Source: Thermococcus barossii (GTDB lineage Archaea > Methanobacteriota_B > Thermococci > Thermococcales > Thermococcaceae). From it: a DNA stretch of 64,000 nucleotides. Location: assembly GCF_002214465.1 (NCBI RefSeq), contig NZ_CP015101.1:1-64000 (forward strand). Reading direction: 5' to 3'. Shown one piece after another: positions 30,757 through 39,896 of the stretch. Position numbers and translations under genes: made by a program. Within the stretch, counting starts at the first letter, position 1. Every line of letters begins with the position of its first letter. The notes beneath the pieces are model-generated. The model was not told where the DNA came from, searched no databases, and saw only the letters and a list, made by a program, of their open reading frames with translations.

Positions 30757-33700
30757 TCACCTCTTGAGGAGGTCGTCTGCTCCGGTCGGCCCCAATATTG
30801 CAGTCGCGGTCTGGTTGTCCATAAAGAACGGGACCACTGTTAAATCCCCTGTTAGGACGCTTGTACCATAGGATATGCCCCAGACGCGATAGCCGGTAGT
30901 CTTTGCCATGCTTCCAAAGTAGTAGTTGAGGAAGTAGTAGTCAACGCTGCTCTGCCCCTCCTCTATAGAGATTCCAAAGTTGTTGAATATGTCGAAGAGC
31001 TTGCGGTCGTAGTCGGCGTTGGGGACCATGAAGCTTACGAGTCCTATCGGGTAGTACTCCCCGCCGTATTTCATTCCAAGTTCGTCCTGCATTTTCTTTG
31101 CCAGCTGGAAGTACTTGGCATGGTTTACCCTGCTGTTCTCAAGGCGCTCGAAGAACGACACGCCAGCATAGGTCCCGAAGTACTTCTGGTCTATTATGCA
31201 CGATATCAGCGGCTGGACGTCGTAGGCACGGGAGTTGTATCCACCTGTTGAAGGTGGAGCGTTCTCAACTCCAGTGGCGGTTATGGAGTCCGTGGTGTAA
31301 TAGGGCATCTCACCGATAACAATCCAGTCGAAGTATGCATCTGTCTGTCCATCGGTTACAATGCCAACCTTGGCGGGCGTCACGGCTTCTTTGTTCACAC
31401 TGGCTGTGGTGCTCCTGAAAGAACTGTCCACATCGGTGAACTCGAAATCTGTCCCACTCAGTCCGGGGTCGAACACGATTTGGTACCTATGATAGTCGTT
31501 CAGAACCGTCGGGTTGTCTGAGTCGATGCTGTTGCTCCAGTTTTCAAGTACGGCAAGTGTGTCTCCCCCGTGATCGCTGAAGCCGGGGTTATCATCGATG
31601 AACTCAACCTTCTCAGGGTACTGTGGCACGGTCACACTGTAGGTCAGATAGCTTTCGTCTAGGTACTTGCGTATTCTCATGTCGTCTATAGCGTAGTCGT
31701 GACCTCCAAAGATGTAAACGCGGGTAAAGGTGTTGTAGGTGTTATCCGAACGGGTGTAGCTTCCCATGAGGTTACCGTCCTCGTCGTACACCTCAACGTG
31801 GAGTGTTCCGTCTGTCTTGATTTCAAAGCGGACGAAGTACCAGTAGTTGATACCGTATGTTGAACCCGATGTTCTCTGAAGGTTTCCGCTGTATCCCGTT
31901 CTGACATCTATGCCAACGTATCCGTTATCCGGCCTGAACATGGCCCCGTAACCGTTACCATTGTTGTCTATCACGCCAACTCTGTCAAGTCTACCCCCGC
32001 TGGTGTTTATCCTGTAGTCCCAGTACTCGAGGATAATGCCCCTTCCGAGGGTTTTCCCTATAGGCCTGTATCCCCCGTTGGGGTCGTTGTTGAGGAGCTT
32101 ACTCATCGCGTAGTTTCCATCGTGGACATAAAGGGATGTGATGCTGAGGTTTCCGTTGCGATAATCGTCCCACAGCCCCCATTCGCTGGGGTTCTCAAAG
32201 TCTTCGAAGAACTCAAAGACCTCGCGTCCGTCTCCCCTCGTTAGGGTGCCGGTGTTGTACTCGATGTAAACCGTGGCAGTGTACTGGTAGGTTCCACCTG
32301 AGCTACCTAGGTAAGTGAGGTTCGTCTTCACCCAAACCCTTGCACCGGTGGAGTCCCATCTCTCTATCCAGAATGGAATCTCGCTCTGGAGGTTTTTGTC
32401 AGAGTAAACTTTAATCTCTGCCCTGTTTGTGACTGGGTCGGCGTTTATTCCACTCACGTTGGTGGCACTAAGGTCAATGGGTATCTGTATGTTCGTGTAG
32501 CTGTCAAGCTGGGGTCCGTCGTAGTTAACGACGACTTTCAGAACATTCTTTGTATAATTAAACTCGGTTTCAACTCCGCCATCGAAATCTTGGGCAGTAT
32601 CTCCAGGTTTCATTCGGAATCTCACAAAAAACTGCCCATTTATTGCGTTAACAGTCTGAAGGGCGAGCTTCTTTGTTCCGGCTGGAACCACTAGATGGCC
32701 ATCTCCATCAAGATATGCGTTGGAGAGGTTATTCCAGAGCACGGGGGTTAAGGTGGGATCATCGAAGGTGTCTATAAGCCAGAACAGGCTCTGCTTGTCA
32801 TATCCATCGGTAGCGTATGAGGAATCATCTGTGAAATAAACGGTGTAGTCGGTGCCGCTGGTTTTTATCCATATCCATGCGTAGGATGTTCCCCAGTACT
32901 CTATCCAGAATGGCACGGGGATGCAGGTGGTGTCGGATTTCTCGTATATAACCATCGATGCGGTACCGTCCGTATGGTATATGTTTGGGAACGTGGATGT
33001 TGGTATCTTCAGGAGCACGAGACTTCCGTCCGCGTAGCTGGGTATTGTGATGTTGACCCTCCACTTGTAGTTGTAGTTGCACCAATGGGTAGTTGCACTG
33101 ACGTTGCCGAACACCAGAACGCCTATGTCATCGTCACTGAAGACTTCCAGCGGTGAAATTGGAACACCGTTCAAAGTTGTGTTTACAATGACTGGGGAAG
33201 CTATAGTGGTAATATCTCCGCTACGCAGTACGTATCCATCGGCGCCATCACCGGGATATGCGTTGCCGTAGAAGATGTGACCAGAATCCCATGCCGTTGA
33301 GGAGTACTTTCCAAGGACATGATCCTCCTGACTAGTTCCGTTTCCGTAGAGGGCCTTGATTGGTCTGTCTATAAGCTCAGGAAATGTGTAGTTGCAGGGT
33401 TCTATGGAGCGGTAGTATCTGCCGTATGTAAGGGCTGAGAATAGAGGATCCTCAAGGTTTTCGATGGGTACTACTGAATAAATGTATTTTTCTCGCGGTA
33501 TTGGGCCACTATAAACTACCTTCCCAGAGACATCTGCGATTGTCACGTCCTTTATCTTTGCTTTTATAACTATTCTAAACGCATCTAGTGGAGCAACCGT
33601 TAGCTCGATGTTGCTCCTGAGGAAATTGCTCAGTTGGGATGTACTCATGGCCCTAATCTCGTCAAGTGTTTTGTTTGCTATTCTGAGTTCGTACCCCTGC

Positions 33701-34107
33701 CTCTCGAGCTCATGCGACATATTGCCGAGCCACCCAAGAACGGTTTGATCCTTCATGAGTCTCTCGGAATAGTTGCTGGGTATATTCCCGGATTGGCCAT
33801 ACAATATTAAATCCCGTATAGTGGCATTCGCCATGCCATTGGGGTCGTTGGGGTCTAAGAAATTTCTGGTGTTGGCGATGTAGTCAACTATCGTAACTAT
33901 GGCTCTTTTGCCGGATATTTCCAGCGTTCTCTGAAAGTCCATCTCAACATATGAGACTGTCCTGTAGGTTCTCTCAACCTGTGTCCTCTCGCTCTGGCTC
34001 ATTATTATCTGGGATGAAACGTCCTCATATGTCGCGAGGAGCAGCATCAGGGGTATGAGCAAGAGTATGACAGTTGAATTCATCAGGAATGCTCGCCGCT
34101 TTCTCAT
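30757..34107 (-). CDS. Giant anchored surface protein with DUF2341 and lectin-like domain
   Basis: 1116 residues. N-terminus MRKRRAFLMNSTVILLLIPL is a basic stretch plus one membrane helix; the rest should be extracellular and contains many N-glycosylation sequons. About residues 345-440 and 530-620 contain two DUF2341-like units, with the repeated pattern PFWIE-W-(T/S)-(A/G)-WV/IWIKT and YFTDDSS or YIEYNTG. Residues about 630-790 look like a concanavalin/LamG-type beta sandwich (FEDFENPSEWGLWDDY ... IFGGHDYAIDDMRIRKY). The C-terminal part is a separate globular domain. It overlaps the preceding gene by one base. The likely role is adhesin or filament tip; no catalytic motif is seen. Confidence 0.7.
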   Translation of the reverse strand: MRKRRAFLMNSTVILLLIPLMLLLATYEDVSSQIIMSQSERTQVERTYRTVSYVEMDFQRTLEISGKRAIVTIVDYIANTRNFLDPNDPNGMANATIRDLILYGQSGNIPSNYSERLMKDQTVLGWLGNMSHELERQGYELRIANKTLDEIRAMSTSQLSNFLRSNIELTVAPLDAFRIVIKAKIKDVTIADVSGKVVYSGPIPREKYIYSVVPIENLEDPLFSALTYGRYYRSIEPCNYTFPELIDRPIKALYGNGTSQEDHVLGKYSSTAWDSGHIFYGNAYPGDGADGYVLRSGDITTIASPVIVNTTLNGVPISPLEVFSDDDIGVLVFGNVSATTHWCNYNYKWRVNITIPSYADGSLVLLKIPTSTFPNIYHTDGTASMVIYEKSDTTCIPVPFWIEYWGTSYAWIWIKTSGTDYTVYFTDDSSYATDGYDKQSLFWLIDTFDDPTLTPVLWNNLSNAYLDGDGHLVVPAGTKKLALQTVNAINGQFFVRFRMKPGDTAQDFDGGVETEFNYTKNVLKVVVNYDGPQLDSYTNIQIPIDLSATNVSGINADPVTNRAEIKVYSDKNLQSEIPFWIERWDSTGARVWVKTNLTYLGSSGGTYQYTATVYIEYNTGTLTRGDGREVFEFFEDFENPSEWGLWDDYRNGNLSITSLYVHDGNYAMSKLLNNDPNGGYRPIGKTLGRGIILEYWDYRINTSGGRLDRVGVIDNNGNGYGAMFRPDNGYVGIDVRTGYSGNLQRTSGSTYGINYWYFVRFEIKTDGTLHVEVYDEDGNLMGSYTRSDNTYNTFTRVYIFGGHDYAIDDMRIRKYLDESYLTYSVTVPQYPEKVEFIDDNPGFSDHGGDTLAVLENWSNSIDSDNPTVLNDYHRYQIVFDPGLSGTDFEFTDVDSSFRSTTASVNKEAVTPAKVGIVTDGQTDAYFDWIVIGEMPYYTTDSITATGVENAPPSTGGYNSRAYDVQPLISCIIDQKYFGTYAGVSFFERLENSRVNHAKYFQLAKKMQDELGMKYGGEYYPIGLVSFMVPNADYDRKLFDIFNNFGISIEEGQSSVDYYFLNYYFGSMAKTTGYRVWGISYGTSVLTGDLTVVPFFMDNQTATAILGPTGADDLLKR

Positions 34108-36218
34108 CAGCTCTCCCTCCAGACTCTGAGTGTTATCGTGATCGGCCGGAATAGACCGGGTATGTTGCCCATGGAGACGAAGACTATGTTGACCGTCGGC
34201 GGTAGCTGAACCAGTATTGGATTGGCTTGGGTTCCGTCCCCACCTAGGTTGTTGAACAGTCTTATTATTGCGTCGTCAACGGCGTATCTATCCCGTCCGT
34301 TGAGGAGATCCTGCGCAGTAACGTCACAGTAGGGGGAGTCGCCTGCGGTGACGTAGTGGGGCAGATTATCCCCTGTCCAGTAATAGGTTATGTTGTAACC
34401 GGAACAACCTGGTCTCAGAAGCGCCGGAAAGACGTCGCCGTAGCCTGCAAACCCCTGAATAACATACGTAAGTTCACCGTGTCCGTTGAGGGGTTGTAGC
34501 TGATATCCATTGCCCAAGGTTATGGTAACGGTGTTCAGTCCATTGGAAATGGCATGGGGCAGTGGGTCGTATTTGTAATCAAAACTGTTGGCGGCATATC
34601 CAAACTGGGCAAAGTGGGTAAACGGATTTGATGGGTTGCAGCTGGAGTAACCGTTTCCGTTGTGACAGTAGAGATACGTCGGTGATATCATTGGGTTGTC
34701 TACCTGAAGCCTCTGGGATGGATTGCTTCCACTTGAATACAGCCATGGGAATTGGAACTTTACCCATAGTGGCTGGACTCCCTCCGGAACGTTAAAGTTT
34801 ATGTTGATATTGTGAGTCCATCCAGTGTTTGGCAGGGGTATAGGTTCAGTTATGTCTATCGTGTATGCGGTGAGGAGAATTCCGGTTGTATAATCTGCCT
34901 CAATGAACGATTCGTTCCCTATGAGGTGTATCCGGGGACTGTGATACCAGTTCCCTCCGGCATGAACAATCACAGTTGTCCACTTACCCGAGATCTGGTT
35001 GTAGTTATATCCGTTTGCGCTCAATGTGTTAGCTATGGTGGAATTGCTCCAGTAGCAGGTCTTTACCTGAGTCGTGGTGTTATACGAGCAGTATGTGGGT
35101 GGGATTGAAACCTCGTTCGTGAATACAAAACTCAGGGATATTGGCTCGGTAGCGCTTATGTTCCCAACCGCAACCTGAATGTTGAGAGCCTTCAGCGCAC
35201 CGGGGATTATAAGGAATTTCCAGTTTGTGATGGGGTAATTAGCGGTAACATCCTCAAAGTAGAATTTCTTGGGGAACTTGAGTGTTGACGGCACTGAAGT
35301 TCTGTATTTTATGCTTATGTACTGGGCACCATCCTCACCGCCATCATACCATTGTTTGTAAACCCTGACCTCGAAGACGTTGGTTTCCCCTGGATGGAAG
35401 TACTGTTTAAGCTCGGGATAATCTGAGTCCGTAAACAGTTGATTATAAGTCACATAGTCGGAGGTTATGTACTGTCCGTTCAAATACAGGTCATAGTATG
35501 AACCAACCCAGGCGGGTTCAACGAACCATTTTATCTCTTCTATCTGGGCATCTTTCGGAATGGCATCTGCTGGGACTATGTACTTGATGACGACAGCATC
35601 ATCAGGATAATTCGTTTCGGCATAGATATAACCCCCTCTTATTGTGTAAATGTTCTCCTTGCTTCCTAGCTTGTTGAGAAACGCTCTCGCCATGTAACCA
35701 CGCGGGGTCTGATTGAAGGCATATCCGCTCAGTATCAGCGTTGCCGGTGTCACATCCTGGGCGGCGGAATAGTTGGAACCAACCTTACGAAGGTAGGGAC
35801 TTGTGTAGTTGTTTATCATAAGTTCGTAATTGTAACCCCTAAGGGTGTTGTTGAGGAGGTACCCCATGATAATCTCCGCTTTGTGGGTCAGGTTTGCTCC
35901 TGGGAAGAGCGGAGCCGTCGCCCAGTAGGTGGCAACGATATCTATTGGGGACATGTCAGGTGTCACAAGGGTTGTGTTTATGACCGGGTCTGGACCGGTC
36001 ATCCACTCCTTTAGAGTCTCAGGAGGAACAAGTTCCCTTAACGGGAGCGTTCTGAACATGGTCAGCGTATCGTCCGCCACGTACTTTGACTGGGAGCGCA
36101 TGTACGTGGAGTACACCTGGGTGCTTGGATTGATCTGAGTTATACTCACCACGAACATTGTGACTAGGAGGAGGGCGAGTATTGCATCCAGGGTGAATAT
36201 GAATCCCCGTCTCTTCAT
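34107..36218 (-). CDS. Large anchored surface protein, pilin-like N-terminus, 703 residues
   Basis: Starts MKRRGFIFTLDAILALLLVT: a short basic stretch, a GFIFTLDAI segment resembling class III/type IV pilin signals, and one hydrophobic helix. The remainder is beta-rich, extracellular, with many Asn-X-Ser/Thr sites and several cysteines (for example TYCSYNT, KTCYWS, PGCSGY). No recognised domain. It overlaps both neighbours by one to four bases, so translation is coupled in the operon. A large minor-pilin or shaft/adaptor protein is a reasonable guess from the N-terminal anchor and context. Confidence 0.65.
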   Translation of the reverse strand: MKRRGFIFTLDAILALLLVTMFVVSITQINPSTQVYSTYMRSQSKYVADDTLTMFRTLPLRELVPPETLKEWMTGPDPVINTTLVTPDMSPIDIVATYWATAPLFPGANLTHKAEIIMGYLLNNTLRGYNYELMINNYTSPYLRKVGSNYSAAQDVTPATLILSGYAFNQTPRGYMARAFLNKLGSKENIYTIRGGYIYAETNYPDDAVVIKYIVPADAIPKDAQIEEIKWFVEPAWVGSYYDLYLNGQYITSDYVTYNQLFTDSDYPELKQYFHPGETNVFEVRVYKQWYDGGEDGAQYISIKYRTSVPSTLKFPKKFYFEDVTANYPITNWKFLIIPGALKALNIQVAVGNISATEPISLSFVFTNEVSIPPTYCSYNTTTQVKTCYWSNSTIANTLSANGYNYNQISGKWTTVIVHAGGNWYHSPRIHLIGNESFIEADYTTGILLTAYTIDITEPIPLPNTGWTHNININFNVPEGVQPLWVKFQFPWLYSSGSNPSQRLQVDNPMISPTYLYCHNGNGYSSCNPSNPFTHFAQFGYAANSFDYKYDPLPHAISNGLNTVTITLGNGYQLQPLNGHGELTYVIQGFAGYGDVFPALLRPGCSGYNITYYWTGDNLPHYVTAGDSPYCDVTAQDLLNGRDRYAVDDAIIRLFNNLGGDGTQANPILVQLPPTVNIVFVSMGNIPGLFRPITITLRVWRES

Positions 36219-37702
36219 GAGTCATCCCACACCCACAGTTTTAATACTGCCAGACTAGCCTGCGGCTTCATTATTGTATTCATTCCGTTCAGGTCAGATA
36301 TGATGGCAGTATTTATGTTGTCCATCTCATACGCCCACACGTAGATATCAAGGCTCTCTCCGGGCTGTATTTGGGTTAGGAACTCTTTCCAAGGGACTAT
36401 CACATAAGAGGGATTATCTGATGAGTACGACTTGAGGTACGACTTGCCATTGATGGTCTGGTTTATCATGACCCTGATGTCTGGGGTCGTGGGAGTCTTG
36501 TACGCTGCTAGGACGGAATACCCTGAGATGTTGCTTCCCCTCATCCAGGCGACCAGTACCATATATCCGGTATCATTGAACGATATCTTTAGGGCCATGT
36601 AGTCCGGGATTGGAGTGTATATCGTCCCAACATAGAGTTCCGCTGGCAGTGTACCTGGGGTAACTTTGTAGCTACCGTTGTAAATCATCTTTGTCATGGG
36701 TATTCTCCTCTCACTGTACGTTACCCAGGGGGAACGGTTCATGGATGCAGTTATGACCGAGGAGTCTGTCACGAAGCTACCGTTTATCATGGTGATGTTG
36801 TAGTCCGCATTGACCACTTTAGTGGCGTAAACGTACTTTATGGTGAGATTTGTGGCGGAAACACCGCCTCCCTGACCCCACCAGACAGTTCCAGTCCATG
36901 TGGTCCATACCTGCTGTCCATTGCGGTGGTACGGAATCCAGAGTGAGTATGTTCCATCGGCCAGCTGGTTCCATCCGATGAGGAGGTATCCCGTCTCAAC
37001 CTCTATATGAACAACCGCACCAGCGGGCACGTTGTAATTCACGGGGCCGCCCGGGTTTCCGGGGCCGACGAGGTCCAGTCTGACGCTTCCATCCTCAGCA
37101 AGTTTAAAGACAAAGCTTTCACCGGCGGTTACGTTGATGATGTTCTGTACACTTCCAACTCCGCTTAAATCACTCCTGACAGGGTTTATCCACTCGGCAT
37201 GGAGGCCATTGCCGTAGGCATAACCCGTGAGAGGGGTGATTGAAAGGTGTCCTCCCGATGGGATGTCCACTGATCCATCAATCTGAGGAGGTATGACAGT
37301 GACGTTGCCTTCGACATCAACCTTCGTGAGGTAGAACCCCAGTGTGAAGTCCTTCCCGTCGCTTATGTTCGCTAGGGCCGTCCTTACCCGCTGATCATCG
37401 GCCGCGACGGCGTTGTTCAACGCCTCTATTTTGGCATAATCTATGGTGGTTGGGTACTGGCTGTTTTCCAGTCCAATGAATCCGAGAGTGCTTGGGCTTT
37501 CCTGCCAGTTCTCTGGGGTTCCGGGGTTCTTCACCAGTATGTCCAGCATGTTGTCGCCTATGTTGGCCCTCTCGTACCAGCCCAGTACGGTGGTTATTTC
37601 CCCTTTCAGGGCGTTGGACGTCGTGGTAACCGTGCCAAGCAGGAGTATGATTATCACCATGGACAGCATTGCATCGAGTGAAAGCAACTGACCACGCCTC
37701 AT
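36215..37702 (-). CDS. Large anchored surface protein with pilin-like N-terminus, 495 residues
   Basis: N-terminus MRRGQLLSLDAMLSMVIIIL fits the class III signal pattern (basic residues, G|Q, then SL-D/E and a hydrophobic helix), where the prepilin peptidase cuts before Gln. The helix is followed by a long extracellular beta-rich region rich in Thr, Gly, Trp and sequons; LTGYAYGNGLHAEW and YLLIGWNQLADGTYSLWIPYH suggest a jelly-roll-like sandwich. ATGA overlaps join it to both neighbours. Function unknown. Confidence 0.65.
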   Translation of the reverse strand: MRRGQLLSLDAMLSMVIIILLLGTVTTTSNALKGEITTVLGWYERANIGDNMLDILVKNPGTPENWQESPSTLGFIGLENSQYPTTIDYAKIEALNNAVAADDQRVRTALANISDGKDFTLGFYLTKVDVEGNVTVIPPQIDGSVDIPSGGHLSITPLTGYAYGNGLHAEWINPVRSDLSGVGSVQNIINVTAGESFVFKLAEDGSVRLDLVGPGNPGGPVNYNVPAGAVVHIEVETGYLLIGWNQLADGTYSLWIPYHRNGQQVWTTWTGTVWWGQGGGVSATNLTIKYVYATKVVNADYNITMINGSFVTDSSVITASMNRSPWVTYSERRIPMTKMIYNGSYKVTPGTLPAELYVGTIYTPIPDYMALKISFNDTGYMVLVAWMRGSNISGYSVLAAYKTPTTPDIRVMINQTINGKSYLKSYSSDNPSYVIVPWKEFLTQIQPGESLDIYVWAYEMDNINTAIISDLNGMNTIMKPQASLAVLKLWVWDDS

Positions 37703-38172
37703 CTTCTCACCACATCAACGTTTATCTCAATCTCTTTTCCCCGGAGGTACAGCTTTCCACTCTCTCTAACGACGTTGGTTTTGGAGACCAGGTCGTCCTC
37801 TATGTACTGCTTTATGTTGGCCTCTACGGTGGCTTCAGGAAGCCCTGCTCCTGCATAGGTTATGGTGACGTTGATCTGCATTTTGCCGTTTACATCAGCA
37901 CTGCGAACGCCGGCGAGCTGAAAGGCCCTGTACGTGTAGTTGCTGGCCGTTATTATAGCGTTGAGAGGGGAATACATACTGTCATTGATGACAACCCCTG
38001 TGTTCAGGTAGGCACACGCGTCGGAAGCCGAAGTACGGACGTAGGATACCGCCGACATTGCCGTGTTCTCGTCCAAATAGGCGGGAGTAACCACTAGGAC
38101 ACCGGCCAGGATTATTGCCAGGATGAACAGGACCTCTATGGCACTCTGACCTCTACGGGGAGAGGACGACAT
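37699..38172 (-). CDS. Class III signal (pilin-like) protein, 157 residues
   Basis: MSSSPRRGQSAIEVLFILAI: cleavage before Gln (G|QSAIE) with the conserved Glu at +5, followed by a hydrophobic helix (residues 13-30). The ectodomain is small, with SDACAYLNTG and a strand-rich C-terminus. Size and signal are those of archaeal type IV pilin-like subunits. It overlaps the preceding gene by 20 bases and the next by four. Confidence 0.75.
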   Translation of the reverse strand: MSSSPRRGQSAIEVLFILAIILAGVLVVTPAYLDENTAMSAVSYVRTSASDACAYLNTGVVINDSMYSPLNAIITASNYTYRAFQLAGVRSADVNGKMQINVTITYAGAGLPEATVEANIKQYIEDDLVSKTNVVRESGKLYLRGKEIEINVDVVRR

Positions 38173-38593
38173 CGAGCCTCCCCTCCGTTTCGTTGTACGT
38201 CGCCACTATGCCGAAGTCTCCCTTCGTGTCAGTAAGCGTTACCGAGCTGTTTTCATATATTGGAACCGGGCTCCTCTGGACGACGGTGTAGCCCCTTTCC
38301 CCTAAACTCGCGTTGACGACGATGCTATCCGGGGTAACGAGGCTAACCGTGACTCTATCCCCAGAGCTCAGCTTTATTGGAAGTTCCTTCCTTACCGTGA
38401 ACCCATCCCCCGCCGCGTAAACCTTCACCACGGAGTCCCTGATGTCCACCGAAAATGCCTTCAGCTTTGCGATGGTGTCAAAGGTCTCGGAATGGGCCCT
38501 CTCGCTGTCCGCAATGTAGACTAGGTTGAGCATTGTAATTGTTATCAGGGTCACCGCAAATAGGAAGTCAAGGCTTATCTGTCCCCGTTTCAT
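38153..38593 (-). CDS. Class III signal (pilin-like) protein, 146 residues
   Basis: MKRGQISLDFLFAVTLITIT is a textbook class III signal (G|QISLDF), then a helix and a small beta-rich ectodomain (FTVRKELPIKL, GDRVTVSLVTPDSIVV). It starts two bases after the preceding gene. Expected to be processed by an EppA/FlaK-type peptidase encoded elsewhere. Confidence 0.78.
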   Translation of the reverse strand: MKRGQISLDFLFAVTLITITMLNLVYIADSERAHSETFDTIAKLKAFSVDIRDSVVKVYAAGDGFTVRKELPIKLSSGDRVTVSLVTPDSIVVNASLGERGYTVVQRSPVPIYENSSVTLTDTKGDFGIVATYNETEGRLDVVLSP

Positions 38594-38595
38594 CT

Positions 38596-39228
38596 TTATC
38601 CACCGGGGTTTATGTTTATGTGGAGCTCACCGGTAGTTGAGTCAAAGGCCCATGAGTTTGGATTATCTGGATTCCACTCGACGACTATCTCCAGCGTTGC
38701 CGGGAGCGTTGCGGGATCAATGCTCAGACCGTAGACCGTTGATGAGCCGAAGGTGAGGCTTCCGGACGGTGCCCATACCGATGAGTTGGTGTACAGAACC
38801 GCCTGGTACATCCCTCTGCTCCAGAAGACGTTCTTATCGCCCCCTGTTAGAACGGCGGTTACGTTGGTTCCGGTGACCGTGATATAGGTTCCGTTGCCTT
38901 CAGTGCTGTAGTTTCCGTAGGTTATGAACAGGGAGGCATTGTTGATGTTCAGCCCTTTCCGGAGCATTTCGGGGTCACGCAGGTACGTCAGTCTCACGTA
39001 GGTGGTTGACTTGGCTCCGGGCCCCTGGGCGTACACCTGTGATATAGTGTTGGAGATGGCGTTGGCTAGGTTTTTCTCCTCAAGGCTTATCTGGATTCGA
39101 AGGGTCTCGGTTGATGTTGAGCCCTCTCTGAACGTTATGTTGTTTACGGAGTACAGCAGGAGTATGAGCATCATTCCAAAGATTAACATGAACTCAAGTG
39201 AAACCTGACCACGCTTTTTTATCAGCAT
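38596..39228 (-). CDS. Class III signal (pilin-like) protein, 210 residues
   Basis: MLIKKRGQVSLEFMLIFGMM carries the canonical QxSxEF class III motif directly before the membrane helix. The ectodomain has about eight sequons and beta-strand patterns (YITVTGTNVTAVLTGG, LEIVVEWNPDN) and ends ININPGG. It is 38 bases after the DUF membrane gene, the largest internal gap of the operon; no obvious promoter of its own. Confidence 0.78.
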   Translation of the reverse strand: MLIKKRGQVSLEFMLIFGMMLILLLYSVNNITFREGSTSTETLRIQISLEEKNLANAISNTISQVYAQGPGAKSTTYVRLTYLRDPEMLRKGLNINNASLFITYGNYSTEGNGTYITVTGTNVTAVLTGGDKNVFWSRGMYQAVLYTNSSVWAPSGSLTFGSSTVYGLSIDPATLPATLEIVVEWNPDNPNSWAFDSTTGELHININPGG

Positions 39229-39266
39229 ATTTCTCCCCTCAGTATGGTATATCTCCGAACATCTAT

Positions 39267-39896
39267 TTAATCGTTACTCTCCGATTTTCCGGCGTTTACA
39301 ACGGCAAAAAGGCCGGTTCCGACCCGTTTGGTCTCAACGCCAAAATAATCCCCGCTGAAAATTTTGAACTTGTACCTCTCCGGTTGAAGGGAGTGCTTCT
39401 CTATCAGCTCGGCCAGCTCGTCGATGAAAAACTGCGTCAGCTCGTAGTATATCAAATCAAGCTTCTCGCGGGTGGAATCCCGAACCAGGAGAACCGCCGG
39501 CAGTATTGCAAGCCCGACTATGAGGTACGGTTGGCCGGTGAGGAGAGATGCAACCGCCGTCGCTCCCACTACACCCCCTATAACGGCGTACAGGCCCTTC
39601 TCCCTGTTCTTGGCCTCTTTAATCTCCTTGACCTTTCCCTCCCAGATGTCGAGCAGTGCCGGGTTGTAGAAATCAAAGGCAGTGTGCCGCTTCCCCTTGG
39701 CTATCCTCTCCCGGATGAGGTCGTCCCAGTCGTCCTTGTAGTAGATGACCTCGCCGTGGAGCTTTGCCCTCGCGGCATCGAGGGAGGAGATTATCCTGAT
39801 GATGTCTTCGGCGCTCTCGTGGGCGATGTGAGCGTAGACTTCCTTCTCGTCGAGGTCGAGGGCCACTTCCACCGAGTCCTTTATCGGCTCAGCCAT
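39267..39896 (-). CDS. Two-helix membrane protein coupled to cetZ
   Basis: Not recognised. 209 residues. A charged N-terminal half (VEVALDLDEKEVYAHIAHES, KLHGEVIYYKDDWDDLIRER) is followed by a hairpin of two membrane helices (GLYAVIGGVVGATAVASLL and YLIVGLAILPAVLLV) and a cytoplasmic-looking C-terminal region. The start overlaps the cetZ stop by eight bases. The coupling suggests it could recruit the tubulin homologue to the membrane, but this is inference. Confidence 0.6.
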   Translation of the reverse strand: MAEPIKDSVEVALDLDEKEVYAHIAHESAEDIIRIISSLDAARAKLHGEVIYYKDDWDDLIRERIAKGKRHTAFDFYNPALLDIWEGKVKEIKEAKNREKGLYAVIGGVVGATAVASLLTGQPYLIVGLAILPAVLLVRDSTREKLDLIYYELTQFFIDELAELIEKHSLQPERYKFKIFSGDYFGVETKRVGTGLFAVVNAGKSESND

